NCBI GenBank assembly: GCA_038025085.1
Contig: CM076140.1
Span: 18,536,001-18,600,000 of the forward strand
Direction: 5' to 3'
DNA: 64,000 nt
DNA from: Tetragonia tetragonoides
Taxonomy: Eukaryota > Streptophyta > Magnoliopsida > Caryophyllales > Aizoaceae
The stretch's first letter is position 1. The number at the start of each line of letters is the position of its first letter. This document shows, in pieces, positions 50,501 through 63,649 of the stretch. Below the pieces are notes generated by a model. It saw only the letters and a program-made list of their open reading frames with translations, was not told the origin of the DNA and searched no databases. The position numbers were made by a program, and so were the translations under genes.

Positions 50501-52532
50501 GGGGCTATATTTCAACCAAAGCCCTACAAAGGTGAGTAACATTAATGAGTTTTGCAAACTTTCAACCTAATAATTCTGTGCTCTGCTCCCCTTTTAATTT
50601 CTAGTTAGGGATGAGAAAGGAAATGAGAAATGGTTTAGCAAATCCTATGTCTAAGTAACTAATTTCTGCATGATCCTGTGATCCAAAAATCGGAGCTTAT
50701 GCGAAGGAAAGGGTTCCTCTGACAGTAAGCCTGAATATAGTTCAAGGCCATAAAATTTGGCATTTGAAATTAATTTTATATTCGTGTCATAAAATCTGAA
50801 CATGGGGATGGCTTTGCCTTTAGATGTATAATGTTGCAGACATAGGGAAGACTTATTAAACTCATAGTGACCTTCTAATTTGAATATCAAGTGGTTGATA
50901 GAACCTATGTTTCTTTGATCCTAGTCTTAGGCGTAGCTGGAGAGGGTGAGATCTAGCATGCCTTTCGTATTTTGACCAATAAAAGCTGGATTGTCACAAC
51001 AAGCTGCAGATAATTTTAATTCTAGTGCAACATGTAAACTATTAGTTGCTCAACTTGTCTGTATCAAAGATAAAAAGTAGACTCAGGACTTCTTAGTCCT
51101 TAGAATTGAACCTGATGTATATGCCAATATGGTTATATCAGTTTCCTGTATGACAAGGAGAAGATGAGAAATAAAACCCGTCTTAGATTAATACCTTCAA
51201 AATTATAAATGTAAGCTGCTGTGGACACTGGTGGATAATGTAGAACATCGCCAAGTCCTTTATTTTTCTTCATCCCCCTCTTCCGCGACACCTGCCCACA
51301 TGTCTGCAGCAGCCCTTGCTTACATTCTTCTCTGCAGTCATCCCCAGGCAGGAGCCTTGTGAAAGGCACTGCAGTAGTCATATGGTGTGTACCTTGCATG
51401 TAAGAATTTACATCAATCACAACAACAGCAGGCCCTCTATCATCTTCTATCTGGTAGACTTGCTAAAAGGGCCCTGTGACTTTTCCAGAATTAGAGTTTG
51501 ACCACAGCTGCTCCTCCTTTTTGGACAAGAAAAAGTTCCTTGCCAACTATCGACCCTAATCCCTCTAATGATAATGATTAGCACATGCTTCAAGATAGCT
51601 CAGACAACTGAGTTGCTGGTGATGTACTAGTTTGTCAAGCTAGCTTAAGCTTGTTGGGAGTTGGACGTTTTCGGTTAATTGTTATTTGTTATTGTCACCT
51701 AGTAAGTGAACATACCTGGAAATACGCATACGTGGGAAAATGGTTGCCAATTCATCATCTTGCAATTTCAATCGGCTGTGACTTCACAATCATTAGCCTT
51801 TAGGATATACTTTATAGGGTGGCTATAATGTCAAACACCTCTCGACTGTGTCCACATAATGATGGCAGAGCGTCCTAGAAATAATCTGTTACCAAGTTCA
51901 CCTGTTCAAGATGTATGCATTTTAGATGGTGGGGAATACCTATCTTACTTGGATCTTCGCTTCAGATTTAGTGTCTATCTCGGTCAAAACTTGGATGTAT
52001 ACCTGTGGTGGACACTCGTAGCTGAGTCTAAGGTAGCACAAAATTATTATCCTTCTGTAATATCTGGCTCATAAAACGGTACTTGAACTTGTGTTGGTCC
52101 TTTAACTTCATCTTTCTTGTCGTCTGCCCATTTCAGCACATAATACTTGCTGTATGTGTTCTTGCATCTGTTATTTGTGAGTGCATGGTTAGCCTAAATG
52201 CGAGAAGAGTTTTCACCAATGGAAATTCTGAACAAAATATTATTGTCGTCACTTGTCAGGATATCGCTTTGGCTATGGTTTCCATGAGACCAGTGCCTCT
52301 GGGCCCAATAATGGAAAAGCTCTCCTTAACACCTGAAAAGTATGGTACTGTACGGCGCTATTTCATTCAAACATTGGATGATCGTGCACTTTCACCGGAT
52401 GTGCAAGAAAAGCTAGTGAGAGAAAACCCACCCGAGGGGGTGTACAAGATCAAAGGGAGTGACCATTGCCCATTCTTCTCGAAGCCCCAGTCGCTTCACA
52501 AAATGCTACTCGAAATTGCCCAAATTCAATAA
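47511..52532 (+). CDS. MES14: methylesterase family protein, MES14-like
   Basis: Five coding exons, 47511-47759, 48913-49152, 49257-49400, 50397-50531, 52260-52532, all joining at codon boundaries with GT/AG, give 346 residues. An alpha/beta-hydrolase of the SABP2/MES family, whose active members cleave methyl esters of plant hormones. The 83-residue basic N-terminal extension (MGNRFICMSKK, RRMGRSQRKL, TRRTLSDPFS) marks the MES11-15 group, usually annotated as chloroplastic. Core landmarks: LVHGGGFGAWCWYK, then VILVGHGCGGAS, where the nucleophile Ser is replaced by Gly170, then TLDDRALSPDVQ with the Asp and GSDHCPFFSKP with His325. The missing Ser predicts loss of esterase activity. The same MGN start can also signal N-myristoylation. 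The start is supported by the family N-terminus. UPF3 lies downstream, convergent. Confidence 0.93.
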
Positions 52533-54318
52533 CGTCCTGAGACACCCAGAATGACTAATGGTTGAGGTATTCTTTCCTCTTACTGGATGGGATGCAATTT
52601 GTTACTAGAAGGTCACATTTGTACAGAAGAAATACAAGGCTAGAAATTCTGTACTACGTTTCTTTTTGCAATTTATACAGGGAACTATAATTTTGTATAC
52701 ACTCTTGCATATTATGTAGGAAATTGGTGGGGTATGTTTAATTACACACCACCACTGATGTAGAAATTATATCACTGATGTTGCTCTTTCTCCATTTCTG
52801 CTCCTTTTTTCATTTTTATAGTATTTGGGCTGTTGTGTGATTAAGTTTTATAGTAAGCCAAGGGAAGTCTCAGCTCAAAGTTGACACTTGAATCCATACT
52901 TGGCAAACGGCTCAGGTTGAAGATCATGTCGGTTATCGGTTTTGCCTTCTAATCTGGGGTCGGGTTAACTTCGGGTTCAGTCATTAGCAGATCGAGGTTT
53001 CTCAGGTTAGGCTCGGTTCAGGTCTTTGTCGACTCAGGTCAGATTTTGCCGAGTCTACTAGAACCTCAACGGGGAATGTTAATACGTGGCCTACTAAAAA
53101 CAAGTGCCTACTTAACTAGCTTTGCTCAGTCTCACTTATCATATATGGTTGGATGGAATTTATTTCATTTTTATCTATCCCTTACAGGTTACAGCCTCAG
53201 AATCTGCAACAGTTGTAGGGTCTCTCGTAAAGACTTAGCAACAGCAAGAGAGATGAAAAGTAGGGTGAAGTTTTGCATCTGCAAGGAGTTAAATTTGTAT
53301 GTCACAGGCTCACATCGCCTGTTTTGTCCAGTTGTATGGTCCCAAACACATTCGGAACAACTAACCATTTGATGCACATTATATATAGGCTGTTAAATCT
53401 GTTGGCCAGTAGCCTAGTACACGGGTTTGTCTCTTGAATGTTCGGTTGCAGTTCGGATCCTCTGTTGTTATTAAAACAACAGTCGAGTGTTGTTCTGTAT
53501 TTATATACTTTTGGATCAGAGGAGCTGGTTTTTCGTGTTTTTGAAATTTAAATAGTAGGAGAGATAGATAGAGAGGGGGAGGAACAACACAGGTAGTAGG
53601 ACAGTAGAGGATCAAAATTGGTTAGGGTGTGTTCTTTTTCACTTACTCAGTTGGTTCGGTTCAGTTCATGGATCTCTCGGATATTACTATTAAGTACAGT
53701 CCAGATCAGTGAAAAAAACACATTCTAATTTCTAAGTGAGGTAGAATCAATTTCCAAGAGTATATGCCTATTCGATATACCATTTTCATTTTGAGCTTGA
53801 CCATTCTTCCTTTCTTCTAAGCTTCTATTGATTCTGAATTTCTGATGTTACACCACCATAAATCAGAAACAACAACTCCAAAACTATTAGGATACTAGGA
53901 AACACAAAAGGTGGAGCCAAGAATGAGTTTTCTTTCGTCCTAACTTTTTTGCATCTGTATTTTTGCTGTCTAGATTATCAATTAATTTGATCAATTGATT
54001 CAGGGAAAGAAATGATGGTTTGGTTAAGTAAACAAGAATTTTCCAAATAAAAAAAAAAAACTGATAACTAAATTTCAACAAGTTGGTAATGTTTATATCT
54101 TTAGTTATTTAAAGTTACAAAATGCTGATAATGGAGGAAAATATGAGAATAATAATGATCTTAAACATAATTTACGGAGCATAATGTTTTTGTCACTAAA
54201 GTGGGAACTTGTCACTGCCATGTTGTTGGCGTTAATTACTTGTTCGTTTGTATATATCACAAGGACTACAAATTGTGCTCCACATTGTTTTCATCAATTA
54301 CTCAATTTTGTTACCCAA
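52533..54318. other. MES14 3' region and intergenic space
   Basis: The 3'UTR probably ends before about 52800. A TCGGTTC/CAGGTT-rich stretch at 52900-53060 looks like transposon debris, but no ends were found. Confidence 0.4.
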
Positions 54319-54511
54319 GAGGTGTTGGCTCACTGGTAAACAAGTTACAACTTCTACACCACGCCATGGGTTCAAGCCTCCTAGAGAGCACCCTCACGAA
54401 TTATTCGTGAAATACCCGAGACCGTGCGTTAGGAGGTGTCCTTTAACCACCCCTAAAGAGGGGAAACTTTCCTCTTCGCCAAACCTAAAAAATAAAAATA
54501 ATAATAATAAA
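54319..54511 (+). mobile_element. tRNA-derived SINE
   Basis: A box TGGCTCACTGGTAAA (about 54327) and B box GGGTTCAAGCC (about 54368), 41 bases apart, followed by a unique body with CCACCCCTAAAGAGGGG and a tail of A-rich AATAATAAT repeats. About 190 bp. The target duplication is not evident. Confidence 0.68.
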
Positions 54512-54789
54512 ATTATTTCCCGATGAAATTTCATTAAACATGTACAAGACTACAAGAGCAATTGCTCAATATATCAACAAAAGCCTTAACTAACAAGAGT
54601 TGAAAACCAAGACACACTTTAGGAAACACCATTAAGAGTCAAAGCTCAATACATTTAAATGAGAGCACCAATAAAGAAGTTTATAATACAGTATATGATA
54701 ACATCGATCAAAATCATATATCAGACACATGTCTTATCTTTAAACGTTAACAAATGTGCTCCTAGTCTCCACTTTCCTCTAATCATTTA

Positions 54790-55064
54790 CTCTTTTCGTT
54801 CCACAATCTCTTTTCCACTCTCTATTTTGATTTGTTCCAAATTTTCCTTTTTCATTTCTTTTTATGGTATCATATTTTTTTTCTATAAAAGACCATTTAC
54901 TCCCAAGTTAGGCCACTTGTACTCCTTGTGCAACTCTTCCTATCACCTCCTTTCAACTTAATTTCAACTAAAAAAACGAGTAAGTAGGAAAAGAAGAGGC
55001 AAAAGATAATTTATCTTAATTTTTGTGAAAAAAACAATGAAGCGGATATTTTGAAACGGGGGAG
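54790..55064. mobile_element. Stowaway-like MITE, 275 bp
   Basis: Between TA dinucleotides (54788-54789, 55065-55066) the ends CTCTTTTCGTTCCACAAT and ATTTTGAAACGGGGGAG are inverted copies with a few mismatches, matching the Stowaway/Tc1-mariner CTCC...CGT pattern. Confidence 0.62.
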
Positions 55065-55066
55065 TA

Positions 55067-56200
55067 AATGTTTTATTTGATCAAGTGAATTTACATAAAT
55101 ATGGAAATTGTGTTGTAAATCTCGATTATCCTACTTCATTGTTTTTGGTTCTTGAATATTTATGAATCTTATAGATTGATATCATCGGTAAAAGAGCAAG
55201 AGCAAGAGCAAGAGCAACTCTTCTCGGATTGTGGGCGAAGCATGACAATATCAGCTAACTAAACCTAAAACATCTCTTTTTAGGCGAAGGTGGAGAATCA
55301 CGTACAGACGATATAGTGAGCCTATCTACGGATACATGTTTAGAAATCATTTGCCCAAGCTTATTTCATTTTGACATTAAATATAATTTTCTTTAAACAA
55401 TAATCAAGAGATGAAGCTGCAAATTGCAACTCCCAATCAGAACACGACACATATACACTTGTAATAGAAAAAATTAGGAAAATGAAACCATCTTCCTTTG
55501 CATTTGCATGTGTGTCCTTTTATAATTGGGGGGGTGCAATTTGCAGTCTCAAGTGAGGATGCACATAACACTCAACATTACGCAAAGATATCATCGTACT
55601 CATGCTTAGTGCCATAATGTAAGTAGGACCGAGGGGTCACTAATTCGTCGGGTAATAAATGGTAATCGGTGGACCAAAGATTTCAAATATGACTGTTACG
55701 TAAAAGCTTGTACACATCTCATAAATGTCAAGTTAACAACCCAACAATAAACTAGATATGAGATAACCTGTCGAACATATAGCTGCTTTAACCAACACAA
55801 AAGGCATAATTCTGCCAAATCCAATATTGCATGAATCAGCAGTAAACCTTGCAACATTGAACTATAAGTTGCATAACACAGAGGTTCATGTACAAATCAA
55901 TACCACACTCCGATATCAAGGATCTCCGTGCTCAAACGCGCAACTTAAAGACCACATGCTGCACAAACTTAATATAGGGCTTCCGCATCTGTTTCTGCGT
56001 CAGTATGTACAGTATACCCAGTCAACCTTTTTACCAGTCAAGCCCAATGCCCTATACAATCCGAGCAGGACCAAAGTAGCTGCCGAACTGAAAGCGCAAA
56101 GCTGCTTCTCCACACTAGCAGAAACCTGCAAGAGAGTCCCAACTATACTGTACTTCCTAACAATGGCACTGCTGATATTAGCTTATTGACAATTTTGTTA
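55067..56200. other. intergenic, nothing recognised
   Basis: A short AGAGCA run at 55195-55214. No gene evidence; the plus frame 55827-56189 lies partly over the inferred UPF3 3'UTR on the other strand. Confidence 0.4.
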
Positions 56201-57443
56201 CTCTTTCAAAACGCTTAGATCTCATCCAACTGGGGGGCAAATAACCCCTTCCGTGCCATACACAAACCAACTGAACCCCTCTTCAAATATTACCACCGAA
56301 GACCTCTTCCAGTGCAAGATAGACACTGCTCCGACAGCTGAAATGCCATCAGTTCACAGCTATGGTTGATAGGAGATCTTAACCAGACAGTATTCACAAC
56401 AAATATGATAGTCCCTCTTTCACCAGAGCCTCATCACCAGAGTTGAATGGCAAGAACCGTAACTCTGAAATGAAAAGAATATATCAATGCAGGCACAACA
56501 AATGAGCACCAGTTTACCAAAAAAAATATAAGAAAACCTTCACATAATAGAGAGCAATTCTAACCAAGCACAAAGCAATCCCCCCAAGAAACTCCCATGT
56601 CTTGTTAATCTGCAAGACTACTTTTTTCTTTACATTATAAATATGGACAACACGTCATCACTCATCAGGACTTCAAAAAAAATTGTAAATATTCACAGTA
56701 CAGTGCTACCAAGCTTCAGGTAGATAAGCAGAATATTAAGAAATCCATCTAAAATGGGTAATAAGCATGCCAATATTATTCAAGTATTGAATGTGTTAAT
56801 AAGATGAACAAAGTCCTCACAAATTCTCCCACAATGAAATGAAAGCATAAAAGGACCATAGACAGCACTGGTGCAAGGGCAGTCCACTTTAAAACATGCA
56901 AAATGTCTTCAAGCCCATAAAAGCTAACGTTACGATCACCCTACAACTTTATTATTCATACTACTTAAACACTAGCAACTATTTAGCCATCAAAGGCCAC
57001 AAAGGAGTAGATGATTGTAAGGGAACTTGTCAGCAAGTACAACAAGAAGAGAATAGTTTTACACTAGTTTATCATCTAGTGAAGAGCACATCAAAAATTC
57101 TAATATGAGCTTGTTTGACAGTTAATCCTACTATGAGAAACAAAACATCTAGTTGCATAGCACGTGCAGGACCAGAGTTCAATCTTTTAACTAGGCTCTC
57201 ACTTACATATGCTCACAGACGAAGGAATGTCAGATTAGAACTGTTGTTGCCCTAGACCTTTTTGTTACATAACGGTAAATTCATCAATGGAACTTCAAAT
57301 AAGAAACTAGAATACTAGTAAGTAGACGAAATTCTAATGTTACACAAGTTTAACCAATCTTGTATGCGAACAGAAAATCCATTTCAAGAAAATCAAACTT
57401 AGTTCATATAGAAAATACTCACCACTCACACTCTGGGAGAAAG
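56201..57443 (-). other. inferred UPF3 3'UTR with an intron
   Basis: Directly after the UPF3 stop, 21 bases of exon are followed by a consensus donor GTGAGT at 57422. A strong acceptor TTTTCATTTCAG ends at 56465. The spliced 3'UTR would continue from 56464 leftward to about 56200. Inferred from splice signals only. Confidence 0.45.
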
Positions 57444-60400
57444 CTAAGAACCTGAGGCCGACTTCTGAACCCACACCTGTTTCTGCAGAAATGGATAGGG
57501 AACTCATTAAGATCGTTGGGGAAAATATTAATGGCCAAGGGAAATACACGTTTAGTGGGTTTACGAGAGGTGGACATAAAAAGGGTATGTAGTTAAGGGG
57601 GCAAACCTCATGCAACCCATGGCCAGCTGTGCCTCCCCTTTTTGAAGCGCTATCATCCTTCCCGCTGTGTGTAGGACCCCGACGACCAAAATGCCTATGG
57701 GAACCTGTGCATAATTCATAACTTAAGTTACAGGCTGGAATAACTTGACATGAACCTTAAAGTGACATACATTTTCTCACAATCCGACCCATTTTACAGT
57801 AAAAGTTATAGCAAAAGCTTGTTGGAAATCTAAAGCATAAAAATAGTAGCTGACCATTTTCTGCATATGAACTGTTGCGACCTCCTGCAGGGGCTGAAAC
57901 TTCTGAACTGCGGCCAGAGTTGTCATATTTGGACTCTCCACGCTTAGCTGAAACATCAAATACAAGTTGGTGTTAAAAATTCTTGAGTTTTAGAAATTAT
58001 ATACTGACAGTTACATTAGAATCAACAGGACTTGAGTAAAAATTTCATCCTCCAAATAAGATCCACCAGACCACAAATATAAAAACTCTTCAAAGATGAT
58101 GGGAGTCAAAGATAGCTGCGAAAAAAATACAGGAGTCTACTAGAAGTGTAAGCGATATTAGTCACCAGCTTCAACAGACAGTTGTATTTTCTTCTAAATT
58201 CCTTGCTCCCACAATTTTAACAAGTTTATTTACTTTGTGAACTAGTAACAGTGAACAAGATTTTTGATGTATTACTAATAGCTCATACTACATTAGTTCT
58301 GTGAGCTCCCTAGCTCTGCGTTTCTTCTCTTTTTGTTTCCCTCAAACAAGTCTATTCTTCTCCTCTTTCTATTACGTTCACAATAACTATGCACGTCAAA
58401 TTTTTTGTACAAAACCAGAACTAAATAAATTTGCTCTACAATTCAAAAGTAATGTTAACTTTCTGCAAGGTCCTTAGCTCTGCAAAAAAAAATCCTCTCT
58501 ATTTTCAGTCTTTCTTGTCGTTCTCCTTTCCCCACACATTACCTCACTTCCCTTCACACCCTTCCCTACAACAGTTCTCTGTATGTTTACAGAAATCACT
58601 CGCTATTGGGTTATGTTGTTTACAGTGAAAATGTTAGTGATACAAATTGTAGTTCACTTAACATAAACATCACCATCAGTAGACCAGTGACCTTACTCAT
58701 AATACCTTCATAAGAATCTGAGGCATTATTTTGGTACTCGTCACCAGCATGAGGAACATCAGCACGGCGAGGCGTCCAGACACCACGATCAAGTCTCTCT
58801 CGACTTCTTGTACGCCTGTCTTGCTTCTCACGACCAGAACCAAAACCAATCGACTCATTACCTAAGGTTTTGTCTTCTGCAGACCTTTTCCCAGCATAAT
58901 CCAAACTTATAGACTGTTCGCTAGTGGAGGCCTGTCCACCTGACCTCATACCGGACGGACGTGGTGGTCGCTTCCCCTTCTCTGAATTCAAGGCTTGAAA
59001 CTTCTGCTCTGTATGGGCAGATGAGGTTGACTGATTCTGACGGGCTTCCTTGTTTAATAGTATACTTCTGATCATTCTTCCACTAGCATCATGCCTCTGA
59101 TTCAGTTTCAAAGCACCTGAAGGGGGTGCAGTTTCAACCCAAGAATTCGACATCTTCGGCTGTGCAGTGCCATCAGAAACCTGACATGCAACAATGCCTC
59201 TGACATATTATTATTCAGTCACGTATGATGCAAAAAGTGCTTCTGATGACCATCAATATTCTTGGAGTTAAAACACCTATGAGAAAATTCATGAAAGTTC
59301 TTGATCGTCCCATAAAAATAGTCGGGCTCTTACCCCCATCCTAACATCAGGCCGCATCCCGAACATCACAAAATGCAATTAATCTAACCATTCAAAAAGT
59401 GGTGTAGAAGAATCCTACATATATGTGATATCATGACGGACGATAGACTTAGATGGTTTGAGGCAAATAAAATAAAAGATTGCACAGGGTAATAACTACT
59501 TGCTTATCATACTGAACTTCACAGATAATAAAGCAACTCTACACGTAATGATGAAAGCTGACAAATTAATCTAGGAACAAGGAATACTAATTTGGACACC
59601 GATGACATACTTGATACTTCAAGAGGAAGCTTATTGAAATACCCAACAAACTAGATGATTGAAATACCGAACAAATTAGATGCTAATGATTACTCCTGAA
59701 CAAACTAAAAGAACTGTTGATTTGGAAGCTGAAATTCGCTTTGGACCAGTGTCAACTGTCCAAGCAATCACTATCCTTCTAACGAGTTGTGTTCTAGACT
59801 GTAACAGGATATGGTAACTAGTAATTTGAAATAGACTTTTGAGCAGATGTATAAAGTAATTTGAAATGCTGGATTATAACCAGTAAACTGGCTTCTTTTA
59901 AAATGGAAAAAAAAAAGAAGAAGAAGTCAGAATACAGTTATTTCATTTCGTTCTTTAGTTCTAGGTTATGTATGCATTAATTGCTACGATATCATGCAAG
60001 TTATCACAAGTAAACTAAATCATTTCTTAACCCAAGTTCCATAATCCCATCATATGGTACATCACTACATTCTGCATCCCAGTTCAATGTTTCCATTTTC
60101 CATAAAGGGCAGCTTTTGCTTCTGCCCAGTTTGGGACTAGGACGGGTCAAACTTTGAATGTGCTGGAAGTGGAAACATATATAAGCCTTGATCAAAAACT
60201 CATTTCCAACAGGGTGGCAGACCTCTGGAAACCCCCATTTATCCACCATTTCTTAACAGCTCTCTAGTTCTAATATTGCATTTGGAAAAGGAAACCCACC
60301 CTACTCCACAACATGGGAACCTTCAACCCAACGATCACTCAAAAAACCAAAAGGGAAGAAGGTGACTTGATGAGGACATACCATGTATAACCAAGTACAC

Positions 60401-63083
60401 CCCGAGAATGCACAGATAACTGCAAATGAAAATAAAAAGAACAGGATGCTTACCTGAGAAATTTCTTGCTCTTTTCCTTTTAAAAGCAGAATCCTTTTCT
60501 TTGTTGTTTCAAGAGAAACACTTCCTGAGGATCATATCAATGATAAATTAGAACCAAATAAATGTGATCCAAACAAGAAAGGAAAAAATTATGATTAGAG
60601 ACAGTGCGACTAAATTTTAATCCAACACAACAAACTACATGTATCAGTTCTTTTATAATGAAAAAAACTATACCAGTCGACCAAAATCAACAAGAAAGTC
60701 ATAAATTAGATATTTACGCTGAGGCACAGCAAAAAAAGATATTTACGCTGAAGAATCTGGTCGTTGTCCCATTCATTACGACGGTTACAAAACCACAATG
60801 AGGTTAAAGTATCCAAGATGCAAGATGATGATAATCACTCCCTCCCAGAAGATATGTCCAACCTTGTTTGAGGCAGCTGGGGCATACCCCGAGAAATTTT
60901 GTAAACGATCTTTTTTGATAATGAATACAACAAATCATTTACCATAAGAGAAAGATGATGATAATCACTCCTTCCGTCCCAAAAGGTTGTCCACTACGGA
61001 AAGACGATTTGAAAAAGAGTGTCTTTTTAGGAATTCAAGACAAAAATGGGATGCGAGCTTCGAATTTTAGCCTTGGGCATTTATTATGAATTTGTTTAAG
61101 TAATACTTCCAAGTATTAAGAATTCATGACAAATGAAAACTCTCCAGAATGAGCCAAATGCCAATGGACAAAATGGTATCGTGGTCAATAACTAAATAGA
61201 CATACACATGTGGAAATCCAATTTTGTTACTCTACACATAATAAGCACGAACATTCAGCAGCTCAGAGCCTCAATCTCTATTCTTAACTAATCAACTAAT
61301 GCGTGATCACATATCAAACAAGCATTATTCAGTAGAAAACATTCACTTTCTATTCCTTCAACTTTAATATTTTACGCTTTACGACTGATACCTAATCTCA
61401 ATTAATCAAAAGGACACAAATATGCTAATCTGATACCACAGGAGGAAAATAAAAACCATCACAATTACTGACTTGAATTAGTACAGTCATTTTTGGATAA
61501 AATGGAAGCATATATATATTAATCAAATCTCAGAAATACAGCATAGAAGGATAAGGAATCCTCCCTGAAGAAACTAGTTGAGAATCCTCCCAAAGGCAAA
61601 TAACTTGTGAAACAGAATAACTCCTAAAACTACCTGCAGCTTTAACTCACAAAAGAAGGTTTTAATAAGTTTTACAAGTAGTAATAAATAACAGTAAGGC
61701 AATAACCTAGCTCAATAAATGACCCTGCCACCAGTCACAAATTTAAGTACCATACGTACTCTACCAAGAATAAGACTCAATTTTACTATCCAGAACTACT
61801 GGGTACTGCTAATCTTTATTAATTCTAGAACTTCTTTTTCTAGAAGATCCTAGCACTAAGGCCACTGGATGTTTCTTGGTCGTTAACTTCAGGGTCCATG
61901 GGATTAGTCAACCAAAGCTTGGACACCCATGTTATCTAAAAAAAGATCCTAGAACTGAATTCATTATAAACTTCATGCATCAAAGAAAGGAGATATTTAT
62001 GTATTTAATTGTAGCAGTTGTGTCTTTCCAAGTACTTCTCCACATAACAATCTTTTCAAGATAGTTAACATCATGCAATTGCAGGCACTATCAACATCTT
62101 GAAAAATATCCACATCACATGTCCACTCCAATTGCGTCATATGACTATAATCTTCAGAATAAAGTATATCCATGGACAATCACAATGTCACTACTGTGAA
62201 AGACATCATGAATGAAGTAGAAACTATAGAAATAAGGGAAAAATGTTAATAGAACAACTAGGTAAATGGTCAACCTATGATAGTTGAAGCCTAAAATTTG
62301 AATTACCTACTACAATATTACTTCAGGGCCCATGAAAATGTTCACACTAGTTTTTTTCACCGTTTCCAAGGCACTACTTTGACCGCAAATAATTACAATT
62401 ATATGAATATATAAATTATAAAATTATGATTTCTCGAAAGTACTATTTAAAATGAATCTAACAAAAGTATTTTTACATTATAAATCCTTATATGTTTGGA
62501 CATATTTATGGTCAAAGTTTGTAAAGTTTGACCTTGAAAAAACTAGTGAACATTTTCATGGGACGGAGAAAGTATGGTTTTCCGATATGGCTATATGGTC
62601 TCCTAGAAATGGCATGAAAATCTTTCTGTTCAGACCACTGCACCAACATGGCTATGGTATCTAGATTTTATGATAGATTGCAATTAAATTCAGATTAAAT
62701 GATCCTTAACTATCCAGCCACATTTCACCGACATGTCTACAGTATCCAAAATCTATAGTTCATCACAATACATCAGCATAAATTTCACCAGAAAAATCAC
62801 ATACTTGTTTGAATAACAAGAGTCGCTATGCCTATTTTAGATCAAGATCACATTTGGACTCCACAATTTTCCTCCCAAAGATTGTTTATAGCTTCTAAAT
62901 GTTTCAATTCCAAAATAATTTTTTCCCCTAATGAGCAAAACAGGCCATGTTAAGAGTACAAGGAAGGAAATATACCACTATCATTTTCAACTGATTTTCT
63001 GCCTGGGGCATCCAAACGATTCTCTCTGTGAGGCACCAGAATGTAAGCTGACTTGTCTTTTCCATTCGTGCTCTTGCCACCAG
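57444..63083 (-). CDS. UPF3: regulator of nonsense transcripts UPF3, C-terminal part
   Basis: UPF3 bridges the exon junction complex and UPF2 in nonsense-mediated mRNA decay and shuttles between nucleus and cytoplasm. Six minus-strand exons join in phase: 63083-62976, 60524-60454, 59180-58706, 57947-57855, 57704-57607, 57482-57444, giving the last 293 residues of a protein of about 480. Seen: KDKSAYILVPHRENR, TKKRILLLKGKEQEIS, the long basic exon with GRMIRSILLNKEARQNQ, a basic-Trp segment RSRERLDRGVWTPRRAD that may be the EJC-binding motif, then KRGESKYDNSGRSS, SHRHFGRRG and the family C-terminus KQVWVQKSASGS. The N-terminal Smg4/UPF3 RNP-like domain must lie beyond the right edge. The acceptor before 63083 (TTTTGAAAG) is weak, so that exon start is less certain. 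Introns hold a SINE stub, a Stowaway MITE and a LINE. Confidence 0.86.
59181..60453. other. UPF3 intron, nothing recognised
   Basis: AT-rich intron between in-phase exons; no repeat with defined ends. The small minus frame 60249-60004 has no known domain. Confidence 0.45.
60955..61085 (+). repeat. one-sided Stowaway-like end
   Basis: CACTCCTTCCGTCCCAAAAG resembles a Stowaway terminus, and GATGATGATAATCACTCC occurs twice nearby (60823, 60955). The opposite end was not found. Confidence 0.3.
61858..61943 (+). mobile_element. Au-like SINE, 3' stub
   Basis: GGTCGTTAACTTCAGGGTCC, ATGGGATTAGTC and TTGGACACCCATG followed by TTATCT and A's match the 3' part of Au SINEs. It is flanked by a 13-bp duplication AGATCCTAG(C/A)ACT at 61845-61857 and 61944-61956 with one mismatch. 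Lies in the large UPF3 intron. Confidence 0.78.
62321..62572. mobile_element. Stowaway-like MITE, 252 bp
   Basis: Flanked by TA at 62319-62320 and 62573-62574. Inverted ends share CCCATGAAAATGTTCAC and a following CTAGTTTTTT; the right end reads GGGACGGAGAAAG. In the UPF3 intron 60525-62975. Confidence 0.75.
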
Positions 63084-63640
63084 CTTTCAAAATATACTAA
63101 CAGTCAAAAAGAAAATCAAGTAAGAAGCATAATCAGACCTATCCACATTTTGCTGAACAGTAGAAAGCTACCACCCTTCACAAATTGATTGATCTCTTTG
63201 TAGAGGTTACTATGGAACATAAACTAATGAACATAACATGAAATATAAGAGCCCTGCTGGTCACACAACATAGCAGGTCTTTCATTGATGATGTAAAGCA
63301 CTGAACCTAAAACTGCCCTGCCAAGCAGAGTAATCTAAACTCCAAATAGGTAAAGAAACAGTCAATCACTGTGGAGTTACATTCTTTTAATTCCTTACAA
63401 TGAACAAGGGCAGGATAGAACATGATTAGCTGATAGTTGAAGAGCGAAGTAAAACACTGTCAGAGCCTAGCCAAGGACAGGCACTTGAATCACAAGCAAC
63501 CCCAGAGAGCATGGGAGAAAATGATAAATAAAAGAATTAAATTACGTTGAGAGGTAAATAGCAACATCAACATCCATCAGATGGCCATAATTGAATATAC
63601 ACATATACAGCTTCAGCAATTACAAGTTTAAGGGGGACGA
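63084..63640. other. UPF3 upstream intron, nothing recognised
   Basis: No further UPF3 exon could be matched here; the next exon 5' lies presumably beyond 64000. Confidence 0.4.
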
Positions 63641-63649
63641 GAAGTCAAT

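Noticed and set aside
55827..56189. Plus-strand 120-codon frame near the UPF3 3' end
   Set aside because: No domain recognised, and it partly overlaps the inferred UPF3 3'UTR on the opposite strand.
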